A stretch of DNA of 64,000 nt from Saprospiraceae bacterium (GCA_019187225.1 JABAQQ010000024.1:1-64000), one strand, 5' to 3'. Positions 7,961 through 17,794 are shown, counted from the first letter of the stretch. Numbers and translations are program-made. The notes: generated by a model from the letters alone, not told the origin.

Positions 7961-10147
7961 ATGAATAAGATACTGAATATCAACCTCGGAGGCTATGCGC
8001 TCACCATTGACGACGATGCCTACGAATACCTTACCGCTTACCTTGAAAGCCTGCGAAAACGATTCAGCGAAAGCGAAGGCCGCGACGAGATCGTACACGA
8101 TATCGAATCGCGACTCGGTGAGATCATCAGCCAAAGCATGGGCAACCGAACCATCGTGATGCTGCCCGACGTGGAAGCGGCGGTCGAGATCATGGGCAAA
8201 CCCGAAGATTTCGGCGGCGAGGGTGCGGTCGGCGGCAGTAGCAGTGGCGGTAGTAGCAGCAGCGGTCGCAAGGCCAAAGGAACGGCTACCGTGCGCACAG
8301 GCAAACGTTTGTTCCGCGATGAAGACGACGCCGTCGTGGGCGGCGTTTGTTCCGGCCTCACAGCTTATTTCGGCATATCCGATCCCGTGTGGATGCGGCT
8401 GATCTTTGTGCTGCTCACATTCCTTTCTGCCGGTTTCTGGATCCCGGCTTATATTCTGCTGTGGATACTGGTGCCTCCGGCTAAAACTGCCGCCGACCGG
8501 CTTGCCATGCGCGGCGAGCCGATCAACGTGGACAATATCGCCAGAGAGATCGAAGACAGTTTTGAGCGCATCAGCACCGAGTTCAGTTCACAAAAAAAAA
8601 GCGGCGACGGAAAAGACCGTAGTTTCAGCAACGCCATTTCGAGCGGCGTCTCGGTTTTAGGCCAAATGTTTGGCTTTGTTGTGCGTTTTATCGCCAAATT
8701 CGGCCTCATTATCGCAGCAATTGTAGCCATAGGGTTGTTCATTGCACTGGCGGTGTCCTGGGTGGCAGGCATTTGGGGGCTTCTGGTCGCGGCGCCGTTT
8801 GTGGATTATTTCAGTCCGTTTTCGAGCGGCGTCACCTGGCTCGGCTTCGCCAATATTTTCTTCCTGTTCGGCATTCCGATCCTCGGACTTAGTCTGATGT
8901 TCGCCCGTGCATTGTTTAAGTTTCGCACGCCCGGCTGGCTCGGAATGGTGCTGGGACTTTTCTGGACGGTCAATTTCATTTCGGCTATCGCGTTACTGAG
9001 TTTCGGCGCCAAAGGGTACCGAGCTGGCGGTACGGCTTCCAAAAACATCGAATTGGCGGGACTGAATTCCGACACCTTGCGCGTGGAAGGCACCAGGGCC
9101 AATGCGGACGGCGAATCTTTCTGGTGGTTCGATAATGAGGAAGAGTTCGTTGTTTTTGGCGACAAACAATTTGAGATCAGCGGTCTGGTGGAAATACGGG
9201 TGCGCAAAAGCGACGATGGCGTATTCAGGTGCACACAAGTGACCCGCGCGCGCGGCGCTTCCAACCGCGACGCCATTTCCAACGCCGAGCAAATTGATTT
9301 CCCGGTGACACTCGCCGGCAATACGCTCCGGGTACCTATTTCTTTCGGTATCCCGAACGGTCAAAAATGGCGCGGCCAGCATATCCGCCTGAACATCGAA
9401 GTGCCGGTGGGTAAAAGCATTGTTTTTGACGAAAAAATATACCGCCATGCGGCCGCTGACATGGAAGAATACGCCGACGACAACGACCGCAACTACATCT
9501 CGCGCTCGCCCGATAAAGTGTTTCGCATGACCGGACGCGGCCTTGTTTGCACCGGCTGCCCGCAATTCGGCGACAGCGATTACAGCAGCGACGAGTACTA
9601 CGAACACTTCATATTTGAAGGCAATTTTGAAACGGAAATGCGCCGGGGCAACGAATTCAAGATCCGCATCGAAGGCCCCGCCGACGCCATTGAAAAAATC
9701 CGCACCGGACGAAAACTCACCCTGAGCAAAAAAGGCAACGCCACCGGCGTGAAAGTATACATTGAATCGCCGGTGTTTACCTCATTGGTTGCCGACAACA
9801 CCGGTGATATTACCCTGCGCGGATTCGAGGAAGGAGACGCTTCCATCACGGTGAAAGGCTCCAACCGCATAAAAGCCTATGTGGATGTGTCCGACCTTCT
9901 GAATGTTTCTCTGGCAGGTAAATGCTCGCTCGAACTGGTAGGCGAAGGCAACAGAATGGATGCGAGCCTGAACGAAGGCGCCACTCTCGAGTCCATGAAC
10001 TGGCGCGCCAATGCCGTAGAGATCACTGCTTCCGCCGGATCGAACGCCCGCATTTACGCCAAAGACAACGCGCTCGTTATCAGCGACGCTAGCAGTCAGG
10101 TGCGGGTGGACGGCGGCGCCAGGATCCGGAATACGAGATATGAATGA
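7961..10147 (+). CDS. PspC-domain membrane protein with C-terminal head-GIN (DUF2807-like) region
   Basis: A 728-residue inner-membrane envelope-stress-type protein. Residues 1-90 form a conserved N-terminal cytoplasmic region common to Bacteroidota PspC proteins; a Ser/Gly linker (91-103) follows; the PspC domain is at about 115-175 (RLFRDEDDAVVGGVCSGLTA, with the first membrane helix). Further helices are near 235-262, 293-315 and 325-350. The C-terminal part, about 540-728, is rich in beta strands with a CTGC motif and resembles the head-GIN/DUF2807 beta-helix. The paired PadR gene upstream suggests regulation. Its TGA stop begins the nested repeat at 10143-10413. Confidence 0.88.
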   Translation: MNKILNINLGGYALTIDDDAYEYLTAYLESLRKRFSESEGRDEIVHDIESRLGEIISQSMGNRTIVMLPDVEAAVEIMGKPEDFGGEGAVGGSSSGGSSSSGRKAKGTATVRTGKRLFRDEDDAVVGGVCSGLTAYFGISDPVWMRLIFVLLTFLSAGFWIPAYILLWILVPPAKTAADRLAMRGEPINVDNIAREIEDSFERISTEFSSQKKSGDGKDRSFSNAISSGVSVLGQMFGFVVRFIAKFGLIIAAIVAIGLFIALAVSWVAGIWGLLVAAPFVDYFSPFSSGVTWLGFANIFFLFGIPILGLSLMFARALFKFRTPGWLGMVLGLFWTVNFISAIALLSFGAKGYRAGGTASKNIELAGLNSDTLRVEGTRANADGESFWWFDNEEEFVVFGDKQFEISGLVEIRVRKSDDGVFRCTQVTRARGASNRDAISNAEQIDFPVTLAGNTLRVPISFGIPNGQKWRGQHIRLNIEVPVGKSIVFDEKIYRHAAADMEEYADDNDRNYISRSPDKVFRMTGRGLVCTGCPQFGDSDYSSDEYYEHFIFEGNFETEMRRGNEFKIRIEGPADAIEKIRTGRKLTLSKKGNATGVKVYIESPVFTSLVADNTGDITLRGFEEGDASITVKGSNRIKAYVDVSDLLNVSLAGKCSLELVGEGNRMDASLNEGATLESMNWRANAVEITASAGSNARIYAKDNALVISDASSQVRVDGGARIRNTRYE

Positions 10148-10413
10148 TTGCGGATTGCGGATTTGGGATTGCGGATTGAACCCGTTTTGGCGTTCTGCAA
10201 AGTGATTACGGCAACAAATGCAATTGGCGACCTGTGCAACGAGCAATAACAGGAACGCGGGTAACACAAATCAAGCGGGTAGAAGAGGATTTTAAATGAC
10301 AATATCCGTAGAAATCCGCCCAATCCGTGTTATCTGCATTTCTATTATTGCTGGTCGCAACTATTGTAAATCTTATTCAATCCGCAATCCGCAATCCCAA
10401 ATCCGCAATCATC
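10143..10413. repeat. Nested inverted repeats filling a convergent intergenic gap
   Basis: The outer arms are (ATTGCGG)n-type repeats at 10143-10180 and 10376-10413, in opposite orientation. Inside lies a second element, about 10235-10350, made of AATAACAGGAACGCGG and a partly complementary AATCCGCCCAATCCGTGTTA half; a close copy is at 30513-30628. The arms reach into both stop codons: both converging genes end TGA followed by TTGCGG or TGATTGCGG. Confidence 0.8.
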
Positions 10414-11179
10414 AAACCTGTTCTCCCACCAGCCATTTTTTGAACTCTGCGGAGCGTTCTGTGCTAACGATGGTTTCGAGGTCGGTCGAAGGTTCGAGTT
10501 CCACTTTGACCCTGCTTTTGGAGTAGGGGTGCATTTCTTTGATGGCCGCCACGTTGATGATAAACTGGCGGTTGATGCGGAAAAAGGCGGCCGGGTCGAG
10601 CATTCCTTCCAGTTTGTCCAGCGGATAGTCAACCGGGAAACGTTTGCCCGTGCTTCGGGAGACGAGAAATGTGATCTTGTCCTTTGTGTAGAAATAAGCC
10701 GCATCCGCCATGTCCATGAGTTTGATGCTGTTGCCGAAACGGATGAGCATGCGACGCAGATAATTCTGCCCTTCCTGTTTGCGCAAAGTGTCGAGCAGGG
10801 CCGAATAATCCTGTGCGGCGCTTTTGAATACACGTTTGTATTTGTCGAGGGACGCTATCAGCTCGTTGGTTTTGATGGGTTTGAGCAAATAATCCACTGC
10901 ATTTACTTTGAAGGCCTGCAGAGCGAACTCATCGTAGGCAGTAGTAAAAATGATGGGGCATGTAACCGTGACATGATCGAAAATTTCAAAACTCGAGCCG
11001 TCGGCCAGGTGAATGTCGAGCAATATCAGGTCGGGTTGCGGGTTGCTTTGCAGCCAAAGGACTGAAGTCTCCACACTGTCTAAACGCTGGAGAACGACGG
11101 CTTCCGGAGCCACCTCAGCCAGCAGTTTTTCGAGACGGCGGGCGGCGGCATTTTCGTCTTCGATAATCAGAATTTTCAT
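10412..11179 (-). CDS. LytTR family response regulator
   Basis: A 255-residue two-component regulator: an N-terminal receiver domain (MKILIIEDENAAARRLEKLL; phosphoacceptor Asp in LILLDIHLADG near residue 57; conserved Lys in YLLKPIKTNE) and a C-terminal LytTR DNA-binding domain (about 150-250, with FFRINRQFIINVAAI). Its gene is 74 bases after the LytS-type kinase at 11254-14139, the likely partner. The start at 11179 fits the receiver fold; 18 upstream in-frame codons are rejected. Confidence 0.94.
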   Translation of the reverse strand: MKILIIEDENAAARRLEKLLAEVAPEAVVLQRLDSVETSVLWLQSNPQPDLILLDIHLADGSSFEIFDHVTVTCPIIFTTAYDEFALQAFKVNAVDYLLKPIKTNELIASLDKYKRVFKSAAQDYSALLDTLRKQEGQNYLRRMLIRFGNSIKLMDMADAAYFYTKDKITFLVSRSTGKRFPVDYPLDKLEGMLDPAAFFRINRQFIINVAAIKEMHPYSKSRVKVELEPSTDLETIVSTERSAEFKKWLVGEQV

Positions 11180-11193
11180 AGTCGGAATTTTTT

Positions 11194-11263
11194 GAAACAC
11201 ATAGACACATGGAAAACAAAGGAGTTTCGGCAATAACTATGTGTTCTATGTGCCTAAGTGTTT
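11194..11263. repeat. Inverted repeat of AAACACATAG type between kinase and regulator
   Basis: Arms at 11194-11210 and 11248-11263 (AAACACATAGACACAT and its near complement, 14 of 16 pairs) enclose a 37-base loop. The second arm supplies the last two codons and the TAG stop of the kinase gene. It lies between two genes that should be co-transcribed. Confidence 0.7.
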
Positions 11264-14139
11264 AACTCTTTTATTGGAACTTTCACGGTAAAAAATGCGG
11301 CATTGTCCTCCACCAGCACCGGCCGTTCGCCAAGCAGTTGATAGCGGTTGACGAGGCTTTGCAACCCGAAATGGGTACTTGGCTCCGGTTTGATCTTGGG
11401 TTGTATGTTGTTGCGAACGACCACATATTCGTCGTTTTCAGCAAAAATTTCCACTGTGAGCGGTTTCGTTGCCGAAATGATGTTGTGTTTTACCGCATTT
11501 TCCACCAGCATTTGCAGGGCAAGCGGCATAATAAGCCCACTTTGGCCATTGAGGCGATCTATTAAGCGGAAACCGTCTTCGTAGCGTTTTTTCAAAAGAA
11601 AATCGAAGCTGCGCACGAGATCCATTTCTTCCTGAAGGCTGATAAAATCCCGTTCCCGGTAAGCGATGATGCTCCGGTAAAAATCGGAGAGATGCTCCAC
11701 ATATTCCACTGCTGTTTTGGGATTTTCCTCTATGATGGTAATGAGTGTGTTGAAGCTGTTAAACAAAAAGTGCGGGTTGATCTGGCTTTTCAGCGCTGCG
11801 AACTGGGACTCCACTTTTTCGCGCTTCAACCGCGCTTCGCGTTCCAGCCGCCTGTCCCGGCTCCTGATGTATGCATAAAAAAGCCCGCCCGCAGCCGCTA
11901 AGCAAAGCGCAATGAACCACCAGCGCAACCAGAATGGCGGTTCGATGACAAAACTCCAGGTCGTTTCCGGCACATTTTCAAAATTGCCGTGTTCGCTTGT
12001 CTGCACTCTGAAAGTATAACGGCCCGGTCGCAGATTGGGATACGATGCCAGGTGGTCTTTCGATTCTTTCCAGTCCGGGTCAAAATTGTCGAGCCGGTAG
12101 CGATAGCGCACCGATTCGGGATCGGTATACCAGAGGCCGGTGAAGTTGAAAATGAAATAGTTCTGGTCGTGCGAAAAAACGTTGTTGGAAAGAAAATCAA
12201 CAGCCTCAGGATATGCTGACACCGAGGCGATGCCGGGCAGGGGGTCGTCAACAAAAGGTTCGTCGAAGGCAGCAATGCGCAATATCCCTTGCCTGGAGCC
12301 CAGCCAGACATGTCCCTGGGCGTCCCGACAAATGGCATTCAGATTTATTTCGACATCGGGCGCACCGATAGCAGCGTCGCAAAACATTACGTGTTCGATG
12401 CGGTCGGGATTCAGTACATCCACCCCGTCTTCATAAGCTATGATGATATGGCCGTTGCCATCGGTGGCAAGGCCGGTGATCGCCAGACTGTGCAGATGAT
12501 TTTCCGTACCGTACCGATAAAAGCGCGCACCATCGTAGCAAAACAACCCGTCCTTGTCCGTACTGAACCAGATATGCCCCTTGCGGTCTTCCGTGATGCT
12601 GTATATGGTTTTCAGCGGTTTGCCGTTCGCCTCCGTATAATGGCGGAACGTGTTGTTTTCCAGTACGATCAATCCTTTTCCGTCTGTGCCGAACCACACC
12701 CTTCCGCGGCTGTCGGGAAAAACCTTGTAGACATAACCGTTGCCCAGTTCGTCGAGCCGTGAAAATTGCCGGGTTTTCAGGTCTACGGCGGTCACGCCGC
12801 CGAAGGTAGCCAGCCATACCCGCTCCCCGTCGCCGGCGATGGAAAGCACATTTCCGTCGTCCAGACCATTGCGTGTCGTCAGGTGTTGCAATATCCTGCC
12901 TTCCGGGCTGACGATATAGACGCCGTTGTCGAAAGTGCCAGCCCAAATATTCCCATCGGAAGGCGATTCCCACAGGGTGATGACGTTTATGGGTTTTGCA
13001 TTGCCTTTTTTGGGAAAAACGGAGGTTTTCCGGCCATTTTCCAACAAAAAAAGTCCTTCCGAATTGCCCGCCCATATCCGGTTGCGACGGTCGGCCAATA
13101 CGGACAATGCGTTTTTAAAAGGTGTTGACAACATGCCGAACCGCACATTTGCCGAGTATACCGCTCCTTTATCGCCCAATAACCACAATAACCCTTCACG
13201 GTCTTTCCACAGGGCGCGTACCCGCGCATAGCGGAGCGGGTGCGCATCGGGCAGTAATTGTTCTTTGCCGGTGGTCACGAAAAGACAGACGGCCCCTTCA
13301 TTTTCCGTGCCGACCCATATCTCTTTGTCGCTGTAGGCTGCAAGGTTCAGTATTGTACCGTATTGCCAGTTATGGGTCTGAAAATCAAATTTTTGCCGGT
13401 CAATATCGTAATGGCAGAGTCCTTTTTCATGGGTCCCTATCCACATATGGCCTTGTCGGTCGGCCTGTAAGGCAGTCACAATTTCGTCGGGCAGGCCGTC
13501 GGTAGTGCTCAGTTGCAGTACCTGTTTTTTACCCGGCTCCGGCATGGTGCAAATATTGATCCCGCCGTCCGTAGCGGCCCATATCCTGCCTTTCCCATCG
13601 CGCGCGATCGTATAGATCTGATCGTCAGCCAAACCGTCATCGGCGTTGTTGAATTGATACAAACGATTGTTTTTCAAACAATAAAGGCCTTCTCCATAGG
13701 TCGCGATCCAAAATCCTCCCGTTGTATCGGAAGCGAAAGCAGTGATGGTTTTTTGCGGCAGGCCTTCTTCCGGCGACCAGAGTTGCAGACGGGCGGCGTA
13801 CTGTTTGGGACTATTGGAAAGAGGCACAAATGCGTTTTTCAATGGCAAATACCCTATCACTCCGCTGCGAAAACCCACCCAAATCCGGTCGTTCCACTCA
13901 TACAATGCGCTCACAGCGCCTTTCAGTGTATCAGGCAAAACCACAGGTTGATAGCTCAGTCCATCGTAGCGGTACAACCCCTGTTCCGCGCCAAACCATA
14001 TCCATCCATGGCTGTCCTGACAAACGGCCGTCATATATACATCACCCAATTCTTTGGTCTCCCGAAGCCGGAAAACAGGTGTCTGCGCCTGGAGCGAGAG
14101 GCAGGTAAACAGGAGAAATATGTGTGTTATATTGTTCAA
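11254..14139 (-). CDS. Sensor histidine kinase with two-component propeller, Y_Y_Y and LytS-type kinase domains
   Basis: A 961-residue membrane sensor. A signal peptide (about 1-18, ending LQAQ) is followed by periplasmic propeller repeats to about 640 (repeated DSHGWIWFGAEQGLYRYDG-like blades), a Y_Y_Y domain (about 670-740), one membrane helix (about 743-762, WWFIALCLAAAGGLFYAYI) and a His_kinase/HATPase module. The phospho-accepting His is about 790 in QINPHFLFNSFN; the N box is LVENAVKHN. Partner: the LytTR regulator downstream. The only start that keeps the signal peptide is a TTG at 14139; no in-frame ATG precedes it before a stop. The repeat at 11194-11263 covers its stop codon. Confidence 0.92.
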   Translation of the reverse strand: MNNITHIFLLFTCLSLQAQTPVFRLRETKELGDVYMTAVCQDSHGWIWFGAEQGLYRYDGLSYQPVVLPDTLKGAVSALYEWNDRIWVGFRSGVIGYLPLKNAFVPLSNSPKQYAARLQLWSPEEGLPQKTITAFASDTTGGFWIATYGEGLYCLKNNRLYQFNNADDGLADDQIYTIARDGKGRIWAATDGGINICTMPEPGKKQVLQLSTTDGLPDEIVTALQADRQGHMWIGTHEKGLCHYDIDRQKFDFQTHNWQYGTILNLAAYSDKEIWVGTENEGAVCLFVTTGKEQLLPDAHPLRYARVRALWKDREGLLWLLGDKGAVYSANVRFGMLSTPFKNALSVLADRRNRIWAGNSEGLFLLENGRKTSVFPKKGNAKPINVITLWESPSDGNIWAGTFDNGVYIVSPEGRILQHLTTRNGLDDGNVLSIAGDGERVWLATFGGVTAVDLKTRQFSRLDELGNGYVYKVFPDSRGRVWFGTDGKGLIVLENNTFRHYTEANGKPLKTIYSITEDRKGHIWFSTDKDGLFCYDGARFYRYGTENHLHSLAITGLATDGNGHIIIAYEDGVDVLNPDRIEHVMFCDAAIGAPDVEINLNAICRDAQGHVWLGSRQGILRIAAFDEPFVDDPLPGIASVSAYPEAVDFLSNNVFSHDQNYFIFNFTGLWYTDPESVRYRYRLDNFDPDWKESKDHLASYPNLRPGRYTFRVQTSEHGNFENVPETTWSFVIEPPFWLRWWFIALCLAAAGGLFYAYIRSRDRRLEREARLKREKVESQFAALKSQINPHFLFNSFNTLITIIEENPKTAVEYVEHLSDFYRSIIAYRERDFISLQEEMDLVRSFDFLLKKRYEDGFRLIDRLNGQSGLIMPLALQMLVENAVKHNIISATKPLTVEIFAENDEYVVVRNNIQPKIKPEPSTHFGLQSLVNRYQLLGERPVLVEDNAAFFTVKVPIKELNT

Positions 14140-14188
14140 ATCAAAATGATATGGTAGCCAGGGAAAATTACCTCAATTACCCCAATCT

Positions 14189-14815
14189 CTAATTTCCCGT
14201 CAATTCAGCATTCACCGTCACGGCAATTTCCTCGGCGATCTTTTGATACACTACCTTCGGGATGGTGATGTTGTGGTCGGCCAGCAGCACGGTAAAACTG
14301 GATTGCACCCTGAGTTTGTTGCCGTCCACTTCCAACTGGCTTTTGATGATGCGCTCCTGTTCCACTCCGTGTATCGTCAGTTGGCCTTTTGCCCGGACGG
14401 AATAAGTGCCATTCTTTTTAAAATCAATGTTTTCGATGATCTTGCCGGTAAAACTCGCCTTGGGATATTTTTTGCTTTCCATATAGTTCTCGTTAAAATG
14501 TTCGCGCTGCAAGGGGCTGTTGAACCCTTCGAAGGTCTTGATATCCACCGACCAGGCAAAAGTCTGTTTGGCCGTGTCGATCGCCCCGCGCAGTTTGTTG
14601 CTTTTCGCCTGGATCACTTCGAGCGGCGCATCGGATTTGAAGCTGAGTTTGCCATTCTCGCAGCGAAAAACGCCTTGCTCATCCGTCCCGGTATTCATGG
14701 AGGGGATCGGCATATGGTCGTCGTCGGCTTTATCTTTGCCGGATGAGGGGTCGAAAAAAGCGCCGGGCAGCCATGCTCTCACTGCAAGCATCCAGATCAT
14801 AATCGTCGTTTTCAT
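14189..14815 (-). CDS. YceI-like periplasmic lipid/isoprenoid-binding family protein
   Basis: A 208-residue exported protein: signal-like N-terminus (MKTTIMIWMLAVRAWLPGAF), then a region with the YceI pattern: TKQTFAWSVDIKTFEGFNSPLQREHFNENYMES, YPKASFTG (motif YPxAxF) and GQLTIHGVEQE (L-T-I-H-G). These are typical of the YceI beta-barrel fold that binds isoprenoid-type lipids; ligand unknown here. It is the gene immediately upstream of the sensor kinase, 49 bases away, so the two may be co-transcribed. Confidence 0.85.
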   Translation of the reverse strand: MKTTIMIWMLAVRAWLPGAFFDPSSGKDKADDDHMPIPSMNTGTDEQGVFRCENGKLSFKSDAPLEVIQAKSNKLRGAIDTAKQTFAWSVDIKTFEGFNSPLQREHFNENYMESKKYPKASFTGKIIENIDFKKNGTYSVRAKGQLTIHGVEQERIIKSQLEVDGNKLRVQSSFTVLLADHNITIPKVVYQKIAEEIAVTVNAELTGN

Positions 14816-15011
14816 AGTCGAAAGTCAAATTGACGGGTGAAAAGTAAGGCAAAGAGGGGTTTGCTTATTACGTATTTCCTGCCGAATGGGTACAAGTACA
14901 AGTTGAAGCGGTATTTTTAAATACCCGCTGCGAATACGCCCTGAAATGCTGCGTTTACTACTCCCGAATGCGCAATGGATAAATTCCGCGCAGCCGGATC
15001 AAAACACGCGG

Positions 15012-15019
15012 TAGGTTTG
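15012..15019 (+). promoter_or_regulatory. Candidate -7 promoter element for the outer-membrane protein gene
   Basis: TAGGTTTG matches the Bacteroidota -7 consensus TAnnTTTG perfectly and is followed by TGCC. No good TTTG is found at the expected -33 spacing. An imperfect 10-bp palindrome lies upstream (about 14907-14929, around GGTATTTTTAAATACC) in the gap shared with the divergent YceI gene. Confidence 0.35.
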
Positions 15020-15052
15020 TGCCATCTTCTTTCATTGTTTCAACACAGCATT

Positions 15053-15769
15053 ATGTTTTCAAAACCTTCTTTTATTCAAACGACCGCAGCACTGTGTATA
15101 TGTTTTTTTGGATTGATAACGCCCGGCGCTTCGCAACAGCAGGCGACTCCTGCTGCCAACGGTTTTTCCAATGAAATCGGGCTGGATTTCGCCTCGTTTT
15201 TGCATGGAAATCAGGGTGTTGGTATTATCTACAAAAAACGAATCGGCCAAACGCACATCGCAAAGTGGCAAAAACGAAATGCATTCCGGGTGTTGGCGGG
15301 ATTTTACCGTTACGATACGGACAATGCTATTTCTATTATACACAACGATTCCACATTTAATACCAACAGTTCCGGACGAGGAGATTGGTATCTCATTAAT
15401 GCCGGGTGGGAGCGCCAATTGACCAAAAGCAAATTCCGGTTTTATTTCGGCGCGGACGCCGGGTATGGTTACAACTCTTACAAATCAGACAATCATACGG
15501 ACATTACGGCAAACGGCGTCCCGGTTGGTTCCGACTTTTACAACGGAGAAGTGACGACGCATCGCGTTGAAATAGTGCCATTTGCAGGCTGCAATTATTT
15601 TTTCTTTACCCGGTTCAGTGCCGGACTGGAATTGCACATTCCGGTTGCGATGGAGTTTTCCAACAGCCGGATTATCCGCAACGGCGAGGTGAATCTGGAG
15701 GACGACAACACCATTTTCAGCAGCGGAAATGACTGGCCGCGATTGCTATACCTGAGCTATCATTTCTGA
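15053..15769 (+). CDS. Predicted outer-membrane beta-barrel protein
   Basis: A 238-residue protein with a signal peptide (1-27, MFSKPSFIQTTAALCICFFG ... GASQQ) and a mature part of amphipathic beta strands, e.g. GIIYKKRI, FRFYFGADAGYGYNSYKS, CNYFFFTRFSAGLELHIPV, ending LLYLSYHF with a terminal aromatic Phe as in outer-membrane barrels. The order of strands resembles small Bacteroidota 'outer membrane beta-barrel' proteins, but I cannot assign a function. The ATG at 15053 is preferred to the in-frame ATG at 14975, which would bury the signal sequence. Alone in its direction. Confidence 0.75.
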   Translation: MFSKPSFIQTTAALCICFFGLITPGASQQQATPAANGFSNEIGLDFASFLHGNQGVGIIYKKRIGQTHIAKWQKRNAFRVLAGFYRYDTDNAISIIHNDSTFNTNSSGRGDWYLINAGWERQLTKSKFRFYFGADAGYGYNSYKSDNHTDITANGVPVGSDFYNGEVTTHRVEIVPFAGCNYFFFTRFSAGLELHIPVAMEFSNSRIIRNGEVNLEDDNTIFSSGNDWPRLLYLSYHF

Positions 15770-15785
15770 TGACGTCCATTGTGCT

Positions 15786-17672
15786 TCAGAAATGGAACCC
15801 ATACCCGAAAAACACCGCTTTCATGCCGAACACGCTGAAGCCCGACAACAACACACCCAGCATAATGAGGGCAAATGGCACGTACACCAATCCGCGTACA
15901 ACACGGTTCTCCCATTTCAAATGGTGCATCAACGGCAGTAAAAGGAATGCGAGACACAGGCCCATGAACGATATCTGGAACATCACAAGCGAGGCGATGC
16001 CGAAAGCCAAACCCGTCAGGATCTCAAATCCCTGCACCAGACGCGTATCGGGGTGACTTTTCGCCAGAAACTGCTGCCACCCGGACCGGACTCCTGCCAG
16101 CCAACCCTCTGATTTTGTTTCGTTTAAATGTTCTGCCTGCTTCTGGTCGCCGGTGACGAGGAAGAAGGCTTTCCCCGAAATAAAATATGCCAACACACCA
16201 ATGCTCGACAGGGGGGTTAACGCTGCATACATGGCCGTACTGTGGCTCAGAAAACGGAACAACTTGCCTGGTCGGGCTGCCAATGCCACAACGAACGACA
16301 ACACCGGGGCGAAAAAGGTCATCAGGGTGATGAGGTAAAAATCCCAGCCATAAATAACCTGAAAATCGGGATCGAGCGCAATCATCGGCAGACGATATTC
16401 CGATCCGCCAAGCACGAAGGTAATGTCCTGGTGGTAACCGAAGAAATAGGGTAGGGCCAGGTTGGCGTTCAGCATGAACATAAAGTACAGGAGTGTGAGC
16501 GGCAGGTTGAGTGTCGGGAACAGGATATCGAGTTTTTCCGTCCAGGAGATGTTTTTGGCGCGCAGCAGCCAACCCATTTTTTTCTTCAAAAACTCCGATG
16601 TGCCGCGAGTCCATTTCATGTGGCGGATTCGGAAAGCGCGCACCGAGTCGGGAAAACTTTCATAACAGATCACGTCTTCGAGAAAACGCCCCCGGTAGCC
16701 GAGTTCGCGGGCATGAATGGCAAAACCCAGGTCTTCGCTCACAATGTCGGGGAAGCCGCCGATCTTCTCCCACACGTCGCGGCGCAGCAGGGCGCCGTGG
16801 CCGAGGAACATAACGAAGCCGTAGTCGTTGCGCAGGGGTTGGTACCATTTCCAGTGGATGTCAATGCCGACGCCGAGTGATTGGGCGAGCGCGCTGGGGT
16901 CGTTGGGGTTGGCACGGTGGTTGGCCTGCACGAAACCGCAGGTAGGGTCGGTTTCGAGCACAGCCACCGTTTTGGTCAAAAAGTCCGAAGGCAGGATTTC
17001 GTCGGCATCGGCGATGGCAAAGTATGGCTCGTTGACAGCGAAGTTGGCGAGGCCATAATTCATATTCCCGGCTTTGAACGCCTTGCGGTCGGGGCGGCGC
17101 ACAACTTGCACCAGGCCGGGGTATTGTGCGGCAAAAGCGTCCACGCGGTCTTTGTATTCCTGTTGCGATGAGTCATCGAGGATATACACTGTGTAATTAG
17201 GATAATCCTGCTGCACACAGGAGGCGACACTTTCTTCCACAAAATCATTGCAGGTGGTATACAGGATAGCAATGGGCGGTTTCGCGGTCGCCACGAGGGT
17301 CGGGTCATATGGCAGTTTCGACAAGGGGCTTTTTTTGCCCAGAATGCCATACAGAGCGGCAAAAGCCACCACGCCGATGTTGTACATTCCGTAAAGCCAG
17401 GCGAAATCAATGAATCCGATGAATGTCCATAAAGCGATGCGACTGGGGAGATCATAGGCCATGTCGAGGAGCAGAAGCAGGCGCGGCTGAAACCAGATAA
17501 GCGATGCGATCCAGGCCGAAAAAATGGTCAGGTACATGACCGGACTGGGCGGAGCGGCCATGAGGTGTTCTTGTTTTTCGGCAAATTTGACATTTTTATC
17601 AGGGCGGAGGGCGCCGGCGGGAAGAGACACTGCCGGTGCGGAAGAAAATCGGGTTGTATTGTTGGAAGACAT
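15786..17672 (-). CDS. Family 2 glycosyltransferase, membrane polysaccharide synthase type
   Basis: A 628-residue processive-type GT2 enzyme (BcsA/YaiP/PgaC-like). Two N-terminal membrane helices (about 45-70 and 80-112) precede the catalytic domain: DDSS at 166-169, DADE at 222-225 and SED at 312-314 are the UDP- and metal-binding and acceptor motifs. The QxxRW motif is degenerate: it reads RHMKW at 350-354. About five helices follow (380-620). It would polymerise a sugar on the cytoplasmic face and extrude it. The YaiO-type gene lies directly upstream (123 bases), as yaiP and yaiO adjoin in E. coli, implying a linked export function. Confidence 0.88.
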   Translation of the reverse strand: MSSNNTTRFSSAPAVSLPAGALRPDKNVKFAEKQEHLMAAPPSPVMYLTIFSAWIASLIWFQPRLLLLLDMAYDLPSRIALWTFIGFIDFAWLYGMYNIGVVAFAALYGILGKKSPLSKLPYDPTLVATAKPPIAILYTTCNDFVEESVASCVQQDYPNYTVYILDDSSQQEYKDRVDAFAAQYPGLVQVVRRPDRKAFKAGNMNYGLANFAVNEPYFAIADADEILPSDFLTKTVAVLETDPTCGFVQANHRANPNDPSALAQSLGVGIDIHWKWYQPLRNDYGFVMFLGHGALLRRDVWEKIGGFPDIVSEDLGFAIHARELGYRGRFLEDVICYESFPDSVRAFRIRHMKWTRGTSEFLKKKMGWLLRAKNISWTEKLDILFPTLNLPLTLLYFMFMLNANLALPYFFGYHQDITFVLGGSEYRLPMIALDPDFQVIYGWDFYLITLMTFFAPVLSFVVALAARPGKLFRFLSHSTAMYAALTPLSSIGVLAYFISGKAFFLVTGDQKQAEHLNETKSEGWLAGVRSGWQQFLAKSHPDTRLVQGFEILTGLAFGIASLVMFQISFMGLCLAFLLLPLMHHLKWENRVVRGLVYVPFALIMLGVLLSGFSVFGMKAVFFGYGFHF

Positions 17673-17730
17673 GACGCAGAAGGTGTGAAAAAGTGAATGC
17701 GGTGATAAGGATGAGAGATGCGGCCATCCC

Positions 17731-17758
17731 GTGCGCGGAGGTCAAAAGACCCCCGCAC
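17731..17758. other. Hairpin between the YaiO-like and glycosyltransferase genes
   Basis: GTGCGCGGAGGTC followed by AAAA and GACCCCCGCAC can form an imperfect stem-loop. A related hairpin with the same AAAAGAC loop and a GCGGG/CCCGC stem is at 19275-19294, upstream of the YaiO-like gene. They may be a paired regulatory element or coincidence. Confidence 0.35.
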
Positions 17759-17794
17759 AACGAAATGCCTGGAAATGAAGGGAAAGGGGAAGGG

